Positions 39,350 through 49,670 of a stretch of 64,000 nt of DNA are shown here, piece by piece. The DNA lies in assembly GCF_022647505.1 (NCBI RefSeq), contig NZ_CP071409.1:248001-312000 (forward strand). The letters run 5' to 3'. The translations under genes and the position numbers were made by a program. The notes beneath the pieces are model-generated. The model ran no database searches, was not told where the DNA came from, and saw only the letters and a program-made list of their open reading frames with translations. How positions within the stretch are numbered: the first letter of the stretch is position 1; each line of letters starts with the position of its first letter. Origin of the DNA: [Pantoea] beijingensis. GTDB taxonomy: Bacteria; Pseudomonadota; Gammaproteobacteria; Enterobacterales; Enterobacteriaceae.

Positions 39350-39889
39350 ATGAAAACGCATTTCTCGTCACATCATGTGTTTGTTTTGATGGGCGTGTCC
39401 GGTAGCGGTAAGTCAGCCGTTGCCAACGACGTTGCCTGGCAGTTAAAAACGGCTTTCCTTGATGGCGATTTCCTTCACCCCCGAGCGAATATTATCAAAA
39501 TGGCTGAAGGACATCCGCTTAACGATGAGGATCGCCAGCCATGGCTACAGTCACTCAATGATGCAGCTTTCGCAATGCAGCGGACTCAACCGGTTTCGCT
39601 TATCGTCTGTTCAGCGTTGAAAAAGCGTTATCGCGATATCCTGCGGCAAGGTAATAGCAACCTGTCTTTTATTTATCTGAAAGGGGATTTTGCAACCATC
39701 GAATCCCGTCTAAAAGCGCGCAAAGGACATTTCTTTAAACCGCAGATGCTGGTTACGCAGTTCTCCACGCTGGAAGAGCCGGGCGCTGATGAATCAGATG
39801 TGTTGGTGGTTAATATCGATCGATCGCTTGAAGAGGTTATTCACGCCACAGTCGCAGCCATTGAAGGTGTGATCAAAAAGGATGCGTAG
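39350..39889 (+). CDS. gntK: Thermoresistant gluconokinase
   Basis: A 179-residue P-loop kinase (GVSGSGKSAV) that phosphorylates gluconate to 6-phosphogluconate. FLDGDFLHPRANIIKMAEGHPLNDEDRQPWL is the family substrate-binding signature. gntU follows after 3 bp, and GntR boxes lie upstream. Confidence 0.96.
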   Translation: MKTHFSSHHVFVLMGVSGSGKSAVANDVAWQLKTAFLDGDFLHPRANIIKMAEGHPLNDEDRQPWLQSLNDAAFAMQRTQPVSLIVCSALKKRYRDILRQGNSNLSFIYLKGDFATIESRLKARKGHFFKPQMLVTQFSTLEEPGADESDVLVVNIDRSLEEVIHATVAAIEGVIKKDA

Positions 39890-39892
39890 TTA

Positions 39893-41233
39893 ATGAGTAC
39901 CGCAACACTGGTTTTGACAGCGGCAGGTTCTGTTTTACTGCTGCTGTTTTTAGTCATGAAAGTGCGCATGCACGCCTTTGTCGCACTGATCTTAGTGTCT
40001 ATGGGGGCGGGGGTCTTCTCCGGTATGCCGCTCGATCAGATCACAGAAACCATGCAAAAAGGCATGGGAGGGACACTCGGTTTCCTGGCTATCGTGGTCG
40101 CTCTGGGGGCGATGTTTGGTAAGATCCTGCATGAAACCGGTGCGGTTGATCAAATTGCTATTCGTATGCTGAAAACCTTTGGCGAAAGCCGGGCGCATTA
40201 CGCCATGGGCATTGCAGGATTGATATGTGCGCTGCCTCTGTTTTTTGAAGTGGCGATTGTCCTGCTGATTAGTATCGCTTTCGCTGTAGCACGTCGCACG
40301 CAGGATAATCTCGTCAAGCTGGTTATTCCACTGTTTGCCGGCGTGGCAGCGGCGGCCGCTTTTCTGTTACCCGGCCCCGCACCGATGTTACTGGCTGCAC
40401 AGATGCATGCTGACTTTGGCTGGATGATTCTGCTGGGGTTAGGGGCAGCGATTCCCAGTATGCTAATTGCCGGTCCTCTGTTCGGTAACTTTATTAGCCG
40501 GTATGTTGAGTTTTCCATACCGGAAGAGACCTCGCAGCCTGATATCGACAACGCCAAAATGCCCTCTTTTGGTTTTAGCCTGTCGTTGATCCTGTTCCCA
40601 CTGGTGCAGGTGGGGATGAAAACCATTGGCGCCCGCTTCACTCCTGAAGGTTCGGAACTGTATCAATGGCTGGAATTTATCGGCCATCCGTTTACCGCGA
40701 TTCTGCTGGCATGTCTGGTCGCCATTTATGGCCTGGGCTGGCGGCAGGGCATGGATAAAGAGAAAGTGATGGCGATCTGCGGCAGTGCACTGCAACCTGC
40801 AGGCATTATTCTATTGGTGATTGGCGCTGGCGGCGTATTTAAACAGGTGCTGGTTGATTCGGGCGTGGGGCCAGCGCTCGGTCACGCGCTAATCGGCGCG
40901 GGATTACCGATTGCACTGGCGTGCTTTATTCTCTCCGCAGCGGTACGTGTAATTCAGGGATCGGCAACGGTTGCCTGCCTGACTACTGTCGGTCTGGTAA
41001 TGCCCGTGATTGAGTCGTTGCACTATTCAGGTGCGCAGATGGCCGCGTTGTCGATCTGTATTGCTGGCGGCTCTATCGTGTTGAGCCACGTTAATGATGC
41101 TGGCTTCTGGCTGTTTGGTCGTTTCACGGGGGCGACTGAGGCGCAAACGTTAAAAACCTGGACGCTGATGGAGACGCTGCTGGGCACTGTGGGTGCGCTG
41201 GTGGGGATGGGGGCATTTACGCTGCTGTCGTGA
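39893..41233 (+). CDS. gntU: Low-affinity gluconate transporter GntU
   Basis: A 446-residue GntP-family permease, the exact length of E. coli GntU, with 12 or more membrane segments. Conserved segments include LGFLAIVVALGAMFGKILHETGAVDQIA and QGSATVACLT. It imports gluconate for GntK and is cotranscribed with gntK. Confidence 0.96.
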   Translation: MSTATLVLTAAGSVLLLLFLVMKVRMHAFVALILVSMGAGVFSGMPLDQITETMQKGMGGTLGFLAIVVALGAMFGKILHETGAVDQIAIRMLKTFGESRAHYAMGIAGLICALPLFFEVAIVLLISIAFAVARRTQDNLVKLVIPLFAGVAAAAAFLLPGPAPMLLAAQMHADFGWMILLGLGAAIPSMLIAGPLFGNFISRYVEFSIPEETSQPDIDNAKMPSFGFSLSLILFPLVQVGMKTIGARFTPEGSELYQWLEFIGHPFTAILLACLVAIYGLGWRQGMDKEKVMAICGSALQPAGIILLVIGAGGVFKQVLVDSGVGPALGHALIGAGLPIALACFILSAAVRVIQGSATVACLTTVGLVMPVIESLHYSGAQMAALSICIAGGSIVLSHVNDAGFWLFGRFTGATEAQTLKTWTLMETLLGTVGALVGMGAFTLLS

Positions 41234-41244
41234 TTTTTATCTAT

Positions 41245-41274
41245 CGTGGCCTCACTGACGTGAGGCCACGTTTT
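41245..41274 (+). terminator. gntU terminator
   Basis: Perfect 10-bp stem CGTGGCCTCA/TGAGGCCACG with a 6-nt loop and a TTTT tail, 11 bp after the gntU stop. It may also serve convergent yhgN. Confidence 0.88.
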
Positions 41275-41335
41275 ACGTTTAAGTACCACTGACGGCAAGG
41301 CTTGCCCTCTTTATCACTTTCGCGCTGAGGCGGGA

Positions 41336-41929
41336 CTAAATCTTCAAATAGGCGCGGATACCATCCAGGAACATCTGGGTGGCCAGCATAATTAAAATCA
41401 GCCCCATCAGGCGCTCCAGTGCATTAACACCTTTATCTCCCAGTAGTCGCAGGAAAAGGCCAGATAGCAGCAGTATAATAACCGTTGCACCCCAGGCAAT
41501 GAGCAGTGCGCCAACCAAATGCCCCATTTGCTGTGGATGCTGATGCGAGAGCAGCATCAGTGTTGCCAGCAGTGAGGGACCGGCAACCAGCGGGATAGCC
41601 AGTGGTACCAGAAACGGTTCTTCGCCGGCAGATAATCCGGTGCTATTACTCTCTTGCGAAGGGAAAATCATCTTGATGGCAATCAGGAACAGGATGATAC
41701 CGCCAGAGATGGAAACTGTCTCCGTACGCAGGTTGAGGAACGCCAGAATCCTTTCGCCAGCGAACAGAAACAGCAGCATGATAACCAGCGCGATCAACAT
41801 CTCACGCATGAGCACCACTCGCCGACGTCTGGGCTCAAGGTGTTTTAGAACCGACATAAAAATCGGTAAGTTGCCCAGTGGATCCATAATTAACAGCAAT
41901 AATACTGTTGCCGAGATCATTTCAGTCAT
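41336..41929 (-). CDS. yhgN: MarC family membrane protein YhgN
   Basis: A 197-residue protein with six membrane segments (MarC/UPF0056 family). LLLIMDPLGNLPIFMSVLKHL at the N-terminus and IPLVAGPSLLATLMLL are characteristic. It is often annotated as an antibiotic transporter, but function is unproven. Position beside asd/gntU matches E. coli. Confidence 0.92.
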   Translation of the reverse strand: MTEMISATVLLLLIMDPLGNLPIFMSVLKHLEPRRRRVVLMREMLIALVIMLLFLFAGERILAFLNLRTETVSISGGIILFLIAIKMIFPSQESNSTGLSAGEEPFLVPLAIPLVAGPSLLATLMLLSHQHPQQMGHLVGALLIAWGATVIILLLSGLFLRLLGDKGVNALERLMGLILIMLATQMFLDGIRAYLKI

Positions 41930-41977
41930 CGTTGGCGTTCTCTTCTTCTTTCCCGTGTGCTTCCCGCAGTTCGAACG

Positions 41978-42016
41978 TTGCCGCCGTGCTGCAATTCGTA
42001 TTCTTTAAGGTATATA
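41978..42016. repeat. Repeat end upstream of yhgN
   Basis: TTGCCGCCGTGCTGC followed by TATTCTTTAAGGTATATA (41999-42016), which matches 12241-12258 at 15 of 18 positions. Both copies lie 50-70 bp upstream of a minus-strand start codon. Confidence 0.45.
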
Positions 42017-42124
42017 AGTGAGACTGCTAAAAAGTTACTCACTATTGATTTAATTCACTTGCCAGTTTTGCTGCATTTTGTAATGTGGTAGCACCAGGTA
42101 AATCTAATCGTAATCTTTATAACC

Positions 42125-42215
42125 TGCATCCTTGAGGTTGCATCTGCGTTGGTGACGCTCATTTATCCGAATCACTTACCTTACAGGTAAGCTTGACGGA
42201 ATGGACACCCTCGCC
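42125..42215. repeat. Diverged intergenic repeat copy upstream of asd
   Basis: Contains a GCATCTGCGTTGG segment, the hairpin CTTACCT-TAC-AGGTAAG (42175-42191) and a GACACCC arm. It resembles, from memory, the body of a repeat family common in Serratia/Pectobacterium intergenic regions. Identity to the other copies in the window is limited. Confidence 0.35.
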
Positions 42216-42279
42216 ACTCAATAGTGCAGTTCTGGTTGGTCGAAGTCGGGTCGAGCCCGGTTCGGGTGTCTCTTTTGTT
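42204..42279 (+). promoter_or_regulatory. Attenuator-like structure in the asd leader
   Basis: GACACCC (42204-42210) pairs with GGGTGTC (42264-42270), enclosing a hairpin CGAA-GT-CGGG (42241-42250) with CCCG-G-TTCG (42256-42264). TCTTTTGTTG follows. The structure lies about 140 bp upstream of asd and could be a terminator of an upstream leader or an attenuator. No known riboswitch motif was recognised. Confidence 0.45.
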
Positions 42280-42415
42280 GAAGGACGGACGCTATTGCCA
42301 CCGCCAGTTTGTTATCAGCCATTCGAAGCAACGGAGCGTACTGAAATACGTGAAGATTGCAAGCACTGTGCGCGGTCAAACTGGCAAGTAAAATAGCCCG
42401 TAACATAGGTTGAAA

Positions 42416-43525
42416 ATGAAATCTGTAGGACTGGTTGGCTGGCGTGGCATGGTCGGGTCAGTATTAATGCAGCGCATGAGCGAAGAGCGCGATTTTGATG
42501 CCATTCGCCCGGTATTTTTCTCGACATCTCAGCACGGCCAGGCCGGGCCAGCGTTTGGCGGCCAGTCTGCCGGCACGCTGCAGGACGCTTCGGATATTGA
42601 CGCATTAAAAGCGCTGGACATCATCATTACCTGCCAGGGCGGGGATTACACGCAAGAAATTTATCCGAAATTGCGCGCAAGTGGCTGGCAGGGATACTGG
42701 ATCGACGCCGCCTCTTCATTGCGTATGGAAGAGGACGCCATCATCATCCTCGACCCGGTAAACCAGCATGTGATCCGTCAGGGGCTAGATAAAGGCATCA
42801 AAACCTTTGTCGGCGGCAACTGTACCGTGAGCCTGATGTTAATGTCACTGGGCGGTTTGTTTGCCAATAACCTGGTTGAATGGGCGTCAGTGGCGACGTA
42901 TCAGGCGGCTTCTGGCGGTGGTGCGCGCCATATGCGTGAGCTGTTGATCCAGATGGGAATGTTGCACGATAACGTGGCGACCGCGTTGCAAAACCCGGCG
43001 TCAGCCATTCTGGATATTGAACGTAAAGTCACGGAAATGAGTCGTTCAGGCGTGTTGCCGACCGATAACTTTGGTGTGCCGCTGGCGGGCAGTTTAATTC
43101 CGTGGATCGATAAACAGCTGGATAACGGCCAGAGTCGTGAAGAGTGGAAAGGCCAGGCTGAAACGAACAAAATTCTGCAAACGTCCCGGACAATACCGGT
43201 GGATGGATTATGCGTTCGTGTGGGAGCGCTACGCTGCCACAGCCAGGCATTCACGCTGAAGTTGAAACAGGATGTGCCACTGACAGAAATTGAGCAGATG
43301 CTTGCCTCCCATAATGAATGGGTGAGAGTGGTGCCGAACGATCGCGAGCTGACAATGCGTGAGCTGACGCCTGCCGCGGTAACAGGTACATTGAACACGC
43401 CAGTTGGGCGTTTGCGTAAGCTCAACATGGGACCTGAGTATCTCTCTGCCTTTACCGTGGGCGATCAGCTGTTATGGGGGGCCGCAGAGCCGCTGCGTCG
43501 CATGCTGCGTTTGCTGATAGATTAA
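42416..43525 (+). CDS. asd: Aspartate-semialdehyde dehydrogenase
   Basis: A 369-residue enzyme (E. coli 367) with N-terminal NADP motif [14 protein letters not shown] and the active-site Cys136 in [10 protein letters not shown]. It converts aspartyl phosphate to aspartate semialdehyde for lysine/diaminopimelate, threonine and methionine. The frame can begin at a TTG at 42410; the ATG at 42416 matches the family. Upstream is a structured leader; downstream a strong terminator separates it from glg. Confidence 0.96.
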   Translation: MKSVGLVGWRGMVGSVLMQRMSEERDFDAIRPVFFSTSQHGQAGPAFGGQSAGTLQDASDIDALKALDIIITCQGGDYTQEIYPKLRASGWQGYWIDAASSLRMEEDAIIILDPVNQHVIRQGLDKGIKTFVGGNCTVSLMLMSLGGLFANNLVEWASVATYQAASGGGARHMRELLIQMGMLHDNVATALQNPASAILDIERKVTEMSRSGVLPTDNFGVPLAGSLIPWIDKQLDNGQSREEWKGQAETNKILQTSRTIPVDGLCVRVGALRCHSQAFTLKLKQDVPLTEIEQMLASHNEWVRVVPNDRELTMRELTPAAVTGTLNTPVGRLRKLNMGPEYLSAFTVGDQLLWGAAEPLRRMLRLLID

Positions 43526-43548
43526 TCAGCGATTTCTGATGATGAATG

Positions 43549-43575
43549 AGCCAGCGTTAACGCTGGCTTTATTCT
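43549..43575 (+). terminator. asd terminator
   Basis: AGCCAGCGTT (43549-43558) pairs perfectly with AACGCTGGCT (43559-43568), then TTATTCT. It lies 23 bp after the asd stop. Confidence 0.85.
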
Positions 43576-44131
43576 GAAAAGATGAGGCAATGAGTTCAAT
43601 CGCATTCGCGTGCGATAAGCGGGCAGATAATGGCGCATGTCGCTGCCTTCCTGTGATTAATACATCTTACCCCTCATCAACGAGCCTCGGACCGGTATCA
43701 AACCGCACATTATCCACTGCAGCCGGTGTCGCCTCTTGCCTGTGTTTCAGGTGAAATATCTTCCATTTTGAGCCCATAGACAGATATTTTCATTTTTTGT
43801 CCCGGCTTATGCCTTGCTTTAGCTATGCTTAAAACGACCCGTGATACTTCGGGCTGCGGGTTGGTTGGCTGCGTACTTATCTGTCCTGGCCACTGGCTCT
43901 TGTCCGTTCCCGGAGATATCCAGGCTTGCTGCTGCCCCGTAACCTGGAGTATTCGGGCTTATTTCTATTTTCCGAACTGAATGTTGCTGTGCGCGGCAAA
44001 GATATTCTGTTCCAGGATGAACGCCCTCCTTGTCCGTGTGCGAATGGCTCAATAAAAAGCAGCGCACTTCTGGTATGCACGTGTCGTCGTGCATCCCGTT
44101 TTCGCCTGCCTCAGGTCACAGGAAGAACGTC
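43576..44131. promoter_or_regulatory. Long gap before the glycogen operon
   Basis: About 556 bp with no supportable gene; short frames here lack family resemblance and overlap in several phases. It presumably holds the glgB promoter and control elements. I could not identify a confident promoter or binding site. Confidence 0.4.
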
Positions 44132-46318
44132 ATGTCAGAGCTACCCGATCGCCAGGCGATCAATGCGGTTATTGCCGGTCATTATGCCGATCCCTTTGCG
44201 CTTCTCGGTATGCATCAAACTGAACACGGTTTAGTGGTCCGTGCGCTGTTGCCTGATGCGTCTGATGTCTGGGTGATTGAAACCCGCACTGGTCGTCAAT
44301 GTGCTCAACTGAGCTGCCATGATTCACGCGGTTTTTTTAGCGGCGTTATTCCTCGTCGTAAAAATCCCTTTCGTTATCAGCTTGCTGTGACCTGGCACGG
44401 TGAGCAAAACCTGATTGATGATGCCTACCGATTTGGTCCGCTGCTGGCCGAACTGGATAGTTGGTTACTGGCTGAAGGGACACATTTGCGCCCGTACGAA
44501 ACGATGGGCGCACACGCGGATGTGTTGGATGGGGTGATTGGAACCCGCTTTTCTCTGTGGGCACCGAATGCACAGCGTGTGTCGGTGGTCGGCGAGTTTA
44601 ATTATTGGGATGGGCGCCGTCATCCGATGCGCTTTCGACGTGAAAGCGGTGTATGGGAACTGTTTGTGCCTGCTGCGCGCCATGGCCAGCTCTATAAATT
44701 TGAAATCATTGATGCATTTGGACAATTGCGGCTTAAAGCCGATCCCTATGCCTTTGAAGCGCAGATGCGACCTGAAACCGCCTCGATGATTTGCGGCATC
44801 CCTGAAAAAGTGGAGATGGCGGCGGAGCGTAAAGCGGCAAATGCCTTTGATGCACCCATTTCAATCTATGAAGTTCACTTGGGCTCCTGGCGCCGCCATA
44901 CCGATGATAACTATTGGCTCAGCTATCACGAACTGGCGGAGCAACTGATCCCCTACGTTAAAGAGATGGGTTTTACGCATATCGAACTGCTGCCGATTAA
45001 TGAGCATCCTTTTGACGGTAGCTGGGGTTATCAGCCATTGGGGATGTATGCGCCAACGCGTCGTTTTGGACCGCGTGATGATTTTCGCCAGTTTATTGCG
45101 GTTGCCCATGCTGCCGGGATCAACGTTCTGCTGGACTGGGTCCCCGGACATTTCCCTGCAGATGACTTCGGCCTGGCAACGTTCGATGGGACCGAACTGT
45201 ACGAGCACGGCGACCCGCGTGAAGGTTTTCATCAGGACTGGAATACCCTGATCTATAACTATGGCCGCCGTGAAGTGAGTAATTATCTGGCTGGTAATGC
45301 GCTTTACTGGATGGAGCGCTTTGGTATCGATGGGTTGCGCGTCGATGCGGTGGCGTCAATGATCTACCGTGACTACAGCCGTAAAGAGGGAGAATGGATC
45401 CCCAATTCTTACGGTGGGCGGGAAAATCTTGAGGCGATTTCATTCCTGCAATATACCAACCGCACCCTGGGGCGTGCTGCTGCGGGCAGCATTACCGTTG
45501 CAGAGGAGTCCACTGATTATCCTGGCGTCACACGTCCTCCGGAAACGGGCGGGCTGGGCTTCTGGTTTAAATGGAACCTCGGCTGGATGCATGACACGCT
45601 CGACTACATGGCGCTCGATCCGGTGCACCGGAAATACCATCATAATCTGCTTACCTTTGGCATGTTGTATAACTATACCGAGAATTTTGTGCTGCCGCTG
45701 TCACACGATGAGGTGGTACATGGCAAGCGGTCAATCCTCGATCGTATGCCGGGCGATGCCTGGCAGAAGTTTGCAAATTTACGCGCTTATTACGGTTGGA
45801 TGTGGGCATTTCCCGGCAAAAAGTTGCTATTTATGGGCAATGAGTTTGCGCAGGGAAAAGAGTGGAATCACGATATCAGCCTCGACTGGCACCTGCTGGA
45901 GGGTGAGGATAACTGGCATCATGGCGTACAACGGCTGGTGCGCGATCTCAATCTCACCTACCGCCATTATGCGCCTATGCATCAGCTTGATTTCGATCCC
46001 GCCGGTTTTGAATGGCTGGTGGTGGATGATAGCGAGAATTCAGTTTTTGTTTTTGTAAGACGCGATTGTGACGGTAACGAAATTATCGTTGCGACCAATT
46101 TTACCCCGGTTCCTCGACATGATTACCGTTTCGGCATTAACCAGCCCGGCGGCTGGCGCGAAATTTTAAATACCGATGCGGGGCATTATCACGGCAGCAA
46201 TCTGACTAATGACGGGACCGTTTACAGCCAGCCGATTACCCGCCACCAGCGCGAGCACTCAATCAGTCTGACCTTGCCGCCGTTAGCGACGATCTGGTTA
46301 TGCAAGGAGGCGCAATGA
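44132..46318 (+). CDS. glgB: 1,4-alpha-glucan branching enzyme
   Basis: A 728-residue GH13 enzyme, the exact E. coli length. N-terminal CBM48-like domains (about 1-220) are followed by the (beta/alpha)8 barrel. Catalytic residues are in [10 protein letters not shown] (nucleophile Asp), AEESTDYPG (acid Glu) and [10 protein letters not shown]. It makes alpha-1,6 branches in glycogen. The start at 44132 follows AGGAAGAA; the frame from 44030 is not preferred. It overlaps glgX by 4 bp. Confidence 0.97.
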   Translation: MSELPDRQAINAVIAGHYADPFALLGMHQTEHGLVVRALLPDASDVWVIETRTGRQCAQLSCHDSRGFFSGVIPRRKNPFRYQLAVTWHGEQNLIDDAYRFGPLLAELDSWLLAEGTHLRPYETMGAHADVLDGVIGTRFSLWAPNAQRVSVVGEFNYWDGRRHPMRFRRESGVWELFVPAARHGQLYKFEIIDAFGQLRLKADPYAFEAQMRPETASMICGIPEKVEMAAERKAANAFDAPISIYEVHLGSWRRHTDDNYWLSYHELAEQLIPYVKEMGFTHIELLPINEHPFDGSWGYQPLGMYAPTRRFGPRDDFRQFIAVAHAAGINVLLDWVPGHFPADDFGLATFDGTELYEHGDPREGFHQDWNTLIYNYGRREVSNYLAGNALYWMERFGIDGLRVDAVASMIYRDYSRKEGEWIPNSYGGRENLEAISFLQYTNRTLGRAAAGSITVAEESTDYPGVTRPPETGGLGFWFKWNLGWMHDTLDYMALDPVHRKYHHNLLTFGMLYNYTENFVLPLSHDEVVHGKRSILDRMPGDAWQKFANLRAYYGWMWAFPGKKLLFMGNEFAQGKEWNHDISLDWHLLEGEDNWHHGVQRLVRDLNLTYRHYAPMHQLDFDPAGFEWLVVDDSENSVFVFVRRDCDGNEIIVATNFTPVPRHDYRFGINQPGGWREILNTDAGHYHGSNLTNDGTVYSQPITRHQREHSISLTLPPLATIWLCKEAQ

Positions 46319-48297
46319 GCCGATTGCAACCCGGGCAGCCATTCCCGCTGGGTGCCTCTTATGACGGTAAAGGGGTCAATTTTACGCTGTTTTCGCAGCA
46401 TGCTGAACGCATAGAACTTTGCCTGTTTGATAAACAGGGAAATGAGACACGGCTGGAGGTGCCTGCGCGAACGGATAATATCTGGCATGGCTACCTGCCT
46501 GCGGCAAAGCCAGGACAGCATTATGGTTATCGCGTTCACGGGCCGTGGCAGCCGCAGGTGGGGCACTATTTTAACCCGCATAAATTATTAGTTGATCCCT
46601 GCGCGCGTCACGTGGTTGGCGATATCGCTGACGACCCGCGTTATCAATGTGGCATGGCGCAAATGAACCCCGAAGATAATGCCGCGATTGCACCAAAATC
46701 CGTGGTGATTACCGATGAATTTGACTGGGAAGAGGATGTGGCACCGCGGACGCCGTGGGGTTTAACGGTGATTTACGAAGCGCATGTTCGGGGCCTAACC
46801 CAGTTACATCCGGATATCCCCAAAAATATTCGTGGCAGTTACGCTGCGCTCGGTCATCCGGTCATGATCGACTACTTCAGGCGGCTAGGAATCTCTGCGC
46901 TTGAGCTGTTGCCCGTCGCCAGTTTCGCCAGCGAACCCCGACTACAGCGGCTGGGACTGAGTAACTATTGGGGATATAACCCATTGGCGCCTTATGCGTT
47001 GCACAGTGGTTATGCTTCAGGAAGCACCTCCTCGGCGTTAAATGAGTTCCGGCAGTCGGTCAAGGCGCTGCATCGGGCGGGCATTGAAGTCATTCTGGAC
47101 GTGGTGTTTAACCATACGGCGGAGCTGGAAGAAAGCGGCCCAACGTTGTCGCTACGTGGTATTGATAATCAAAGCTACTACTGGCTGAGCGAACAGGGCG
47201 AATACCAAAACTGGACCGGCTGTGGCAACACGCTCAATCTCAGTCATCCGGATGTGATGCATTGGGTGCTGGACTGCCTGCGTTATTGGGTCGACGTGTG
47301 CCATGTTGATGGTTTTCGTTTTGACCTTGCCACGGTACTTGGCCGTACTCCTGACTTCCAATCCAATGCCGCACTATTTGCGGCGATAGCGGGCGATCCG
47401 CTGCTCTCTCAGGTCAAAATGATTGCTGAGCCTTGGGATGTCGGTCCCGGAGGTTATCAGGTAGGACATTTCCCCGCGCCTTTTGCCGAATGGAACGACC
47501 ATTTTCGTGATGCAGCCCGCCGCTACTGGCTGCATGGCGATCTCTCCAATGGCGATTTTGCCCGCCGCTTTGCCGGTTCAAGTGATGTTTTCCAGCGTGA
47601 CGGACGTTTACCTTCGGCCAGTATCAATCTGGTGACGGCCCACGATGGTTTTACGCTTTGTGATGTCGTGAGTTTCAACCATAAACACAATGAAGCCAAC
47701 GGTGAGGATAACCGCGACGGTAACAGCAATAACTTCAGCCATAACCACGGAGCCGAAGGCTTACACGCCGCACTACCGGTACTTGAAGGCCGCCGATGCA
47801 GCATACATGCGCTGCTCACCACGCTGCTGCTGGCGCAGGGAACACCGATGCTGCTGGCCGGTGATGAACACGGCCATAGTCAACATGGCAATAACAATGC
47901 CTATTGCCAGGACAATGCCCTGACCTGGCTTAACTGGCAACAGCAGGATACGGGGCTGATAAGTTTTACTGCCGCGCTTATCCATCTACGTCGCCGCATC
48001 CCGGCGCTCACCCGGGATGCCTGGTGGCAGGAGGGCGATGGTAACGTGCAATGGCTCAACGCTGGCGGCCAGCCGCTGACGCATGGTGAGTGGGAACAGG
48101 GCATACATCGATGGCAAATCCTGCTGTCGGCGCGTTGGTTAATCACGATAAACGCGACGGAAGAAGTAGGCGACATCACCTTACCCGACGGGGAGTGGCA
48201 CGCCATTCCTCCTTTTGCCGGCGAGGATAATCCCATCCGGTCAATGGTCTGGCACGGTCCCGCGCATGGCGTGAGCGTATTCCAGAAGCAGATATAA
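46315..48297 (+). CDS. glgX: Glycogen debranching enzyme GlgX
   Basis: A 660-residue isoamylase-type GH13 enzyme. [12 protein letters not shown] carries the nucleophile Asp, [14 protein letters not shown] the acid Glu and [11 protein letters not shown] the third carboxylate. It removes short branches left after GlgP trimming. The ATG overlaps the glgB stop (ATGA). glgC starts 10 bp after its stop. Confidence 0.97.
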   Translation: MSRLQPGQPFPLGASYDGKGVNFTLFSQHAERIELCLFDKQGNETRLEVPARTDNIWHGYLPAAKPGQHYGYRVHGPWQPQVGHYFNPHKLLVDPCARHVVGDIADDPRYQCGMAQMNPEDNAAIAPKSVVITDEFDWEEDVAPRTPWGLTVIYEAHVRGLTQLHPDIPKNIRGSYAALGHPVMIDYFRRLGISALELLPVASFASEPRLQRLGLSNYWGYNPLAPYALHSGYASGSTSSALNEFRQSVKALHRAGIEVILDVVFNHTAELEESGPTLSLRGIDNQSYYWLSEQGEYQNWTGCGNTLNLSHPDVMHWVLDCLRYWVDVCHVDGFRFDLATVLGRTPDFQSNAALFAAIAGDPLLSQVKMIAEPWDVGPGGYQVGHFPAPFAEWNDHFRDAARRYWLHGDLSNGDFARRFAGSSDVFQRDGRLPSASINLVTAHDGFTLCDVVSFNHKHNEANGEDNRDGNSNNFSHNHGAEGLHAALPVLEGRRCSIHALLTTLLLAQGTPMLLAGDEHGHSQHGNNNAYCQDNALTWLNWQQQDTGLISFTAALIHLRRRIPALTRDAWWQEGDGNVQWLNAGGQPLTHGEWEQGIHRWQILLSARWLITINATEEVGDITLPDGEWHAIPPFAGEDNPIRSMVWHGPAHGVSVFQKQI

Positions 48298-48307
48298 GGA
48301 GTCAGAG

Positions 48308-49600
48308 ATGGTCAAAATTGAAAGAGCCGATCGCCTGATGTTGGCACGCCAACTTCCTGCACAAACCGTTGCTCTGATCCTTGCTGGTGGACGTGGCTCA
48401 CGACTTCAGGATCTCACGGCGAAACGAGCGAAACCCGCCGTACACTTTGGCGGTAAGTTCCGCATCATCGATTTTGCGCTGTCGAATTGCCTTAACTCTG
48501 GTATTCGGCGCGTTGGCGTTATCACGCAATATCAGTCGCACACGCTGGTACAGCATATCCAGCGTGGCTGGTCTTTTTTTAATGAAGAGATGAACGAGTT
48601 TGTTGATTTACTCCCTGCACAACAGCGCTTTTCGACCGAAAGCTGGTACCGCGGCACGGCGGATGCGGTGACGCAAAACCTCGATATCATTCGACGTTAT
48701 AACGCGCAGTACATCGTGATCCTGGCTGGCGATCATATCTACAAGATGGATTACTCGCGTATGTTGCTTGATCACGTCTCGAACAACGCGAAATGTACCA
48801 TTGCCTGTCTGCCGGTGCCGGTTGCCGAGGCGTTTGCCTTTGGTGTGATGGCGGTGGATAACGACAACCGTGTGATCGATTTTGTTGAGAAGCCCGCTAA
48901 CCCTCCCACCATGCCCGGTGACGATAGCCAGGCATTGGCCAGTATGGGTATTTATATTTTCAACGCGGATTATCTTTATCAACTGTTGGAGGAGGATTTG
49001 CAGCAGCCGAACTCACAACATGATTTCGGTAAGGATCTGCTGCCGAAAATCGTCGCTAGCCAGGAGGCCTGGGCACACTCCTTTAATCTTTCCTGCGTAC
49101 AAAGTGACGATACGGCCCCCCCTTACTGGCGCGATGTGGGTACGCTGGAAGCTTACTGGCGCGCTAACCTTGATTTAGCTTCGGTGACACCCGAGTTGGA
49201 TATGTACGACCATGAATGGCCAATCCGTACCCATATGGAACAGTTGCCTCCTGCCAAATTTGTACAGGACCGTTCCGGTAGCCATGGCATGACGATGAAC
49301 TCGCTGGTTTCCGGCGGCTGCATTATCTCCGGTTCAGTGGTGGTGCACTCGGTGCTGTTTCCGCGCGTTCGTGTTAATTCATTCTGCAATATCGATTCTT
49401 CCGTACTGCTGCCGGATGTGGTGATTGGACGTTCATGTCGTCTGCGCCGCTGCGTCATCGATCGTGCCTGTAACATTCCCGAAGGAATGGTGATTGGCGA
49501 AAACCCTGATGAAGACAGCCGTCGGTTCCATCGTTCAGAAGAGGGGATCGTACTGGTTACGCGCGCGATGCTGGCCAGGCTGGCCAGCATCGCAGGCTGA
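48308..49600 (+). CDS. glgC: Glucose-1-phosphate adenylyltransferase
   Basis: A 430-residue ADP-glucose pyrophosphorylase with [33 protein letters not shown] at the N-terminus (activator and nucleotide sites). [12 protein letters not shown] and a C-terminal left-handed beta-helix (about 315-430) follow. It makes ADP-glucose and sets the rate of glycogen synthesis; the E. coli enzyme is activated by fructose-1,6-bisphosphate and inhibited by AMP. Fourth step of the glgBXCAP operon order, 70 bp before glgA. Confidence 0.97.
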   Translation: MVKIERADRLMLARQLPAQTVALILAGGRGSRLQDLTAKRAKPAVHFGGKFRIIDFALSNCLNSGIRRVGVITQYQSHTLVQHIQRGWSFFNEEMNEFVDLLPAQQRFSTESWYRGTADAVTQNLDIIRRYNAQYIVILAGDHIYKMDYSRMLLDHVSNNAKCTIACLPVPVAEAFAFGVMAVDNDNRVIDFVEKPANPPTMPGDDSQALASMGIYIFNADYLYQLLEEDLQQPNSQHDFGKDLLPKIVASQEAWAHSFNLSCVQSDDTAPPYWRDVGTLEAYWRANLDLASVTPELDMYDHEWPIRTHMEQLPPAKFVQDRSGSHGMTMNSLVSGGCIISGSVVVHSVLFPRVRVNSFCNIDSSVLLPDVVIGRSCRLRRCVIDRACNIPEGMVIGENPDEDSRRFHRSEEGIVLVTRAMLARLASIAG

Positions 49601-49670
49601 CAGGCGAAAATAATATTGATACCGCAATCGACGCAGAGGAATGCGTTCGAGCCCAGTAAAGGAGCCGAGA

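Noticed and set aside
42241-42264. tRNA T-arm-like GGGTC-GAGCCC stretch
   Set aside because: No acceptor, D or anticodon arms can be placed around it; better explained as a leader hairpin.
42017-42415. Lysine riboswitch upstream of asd
   Set aside because: The conserved lysine-riboswitch core elements are not visible.
45369-46058. 229-residue alternative-frame ORF inside glgB
   Set aside because: Lies entirely within a full-length conserved enzyme gene on the same strand; composition typical of a shifted frame.
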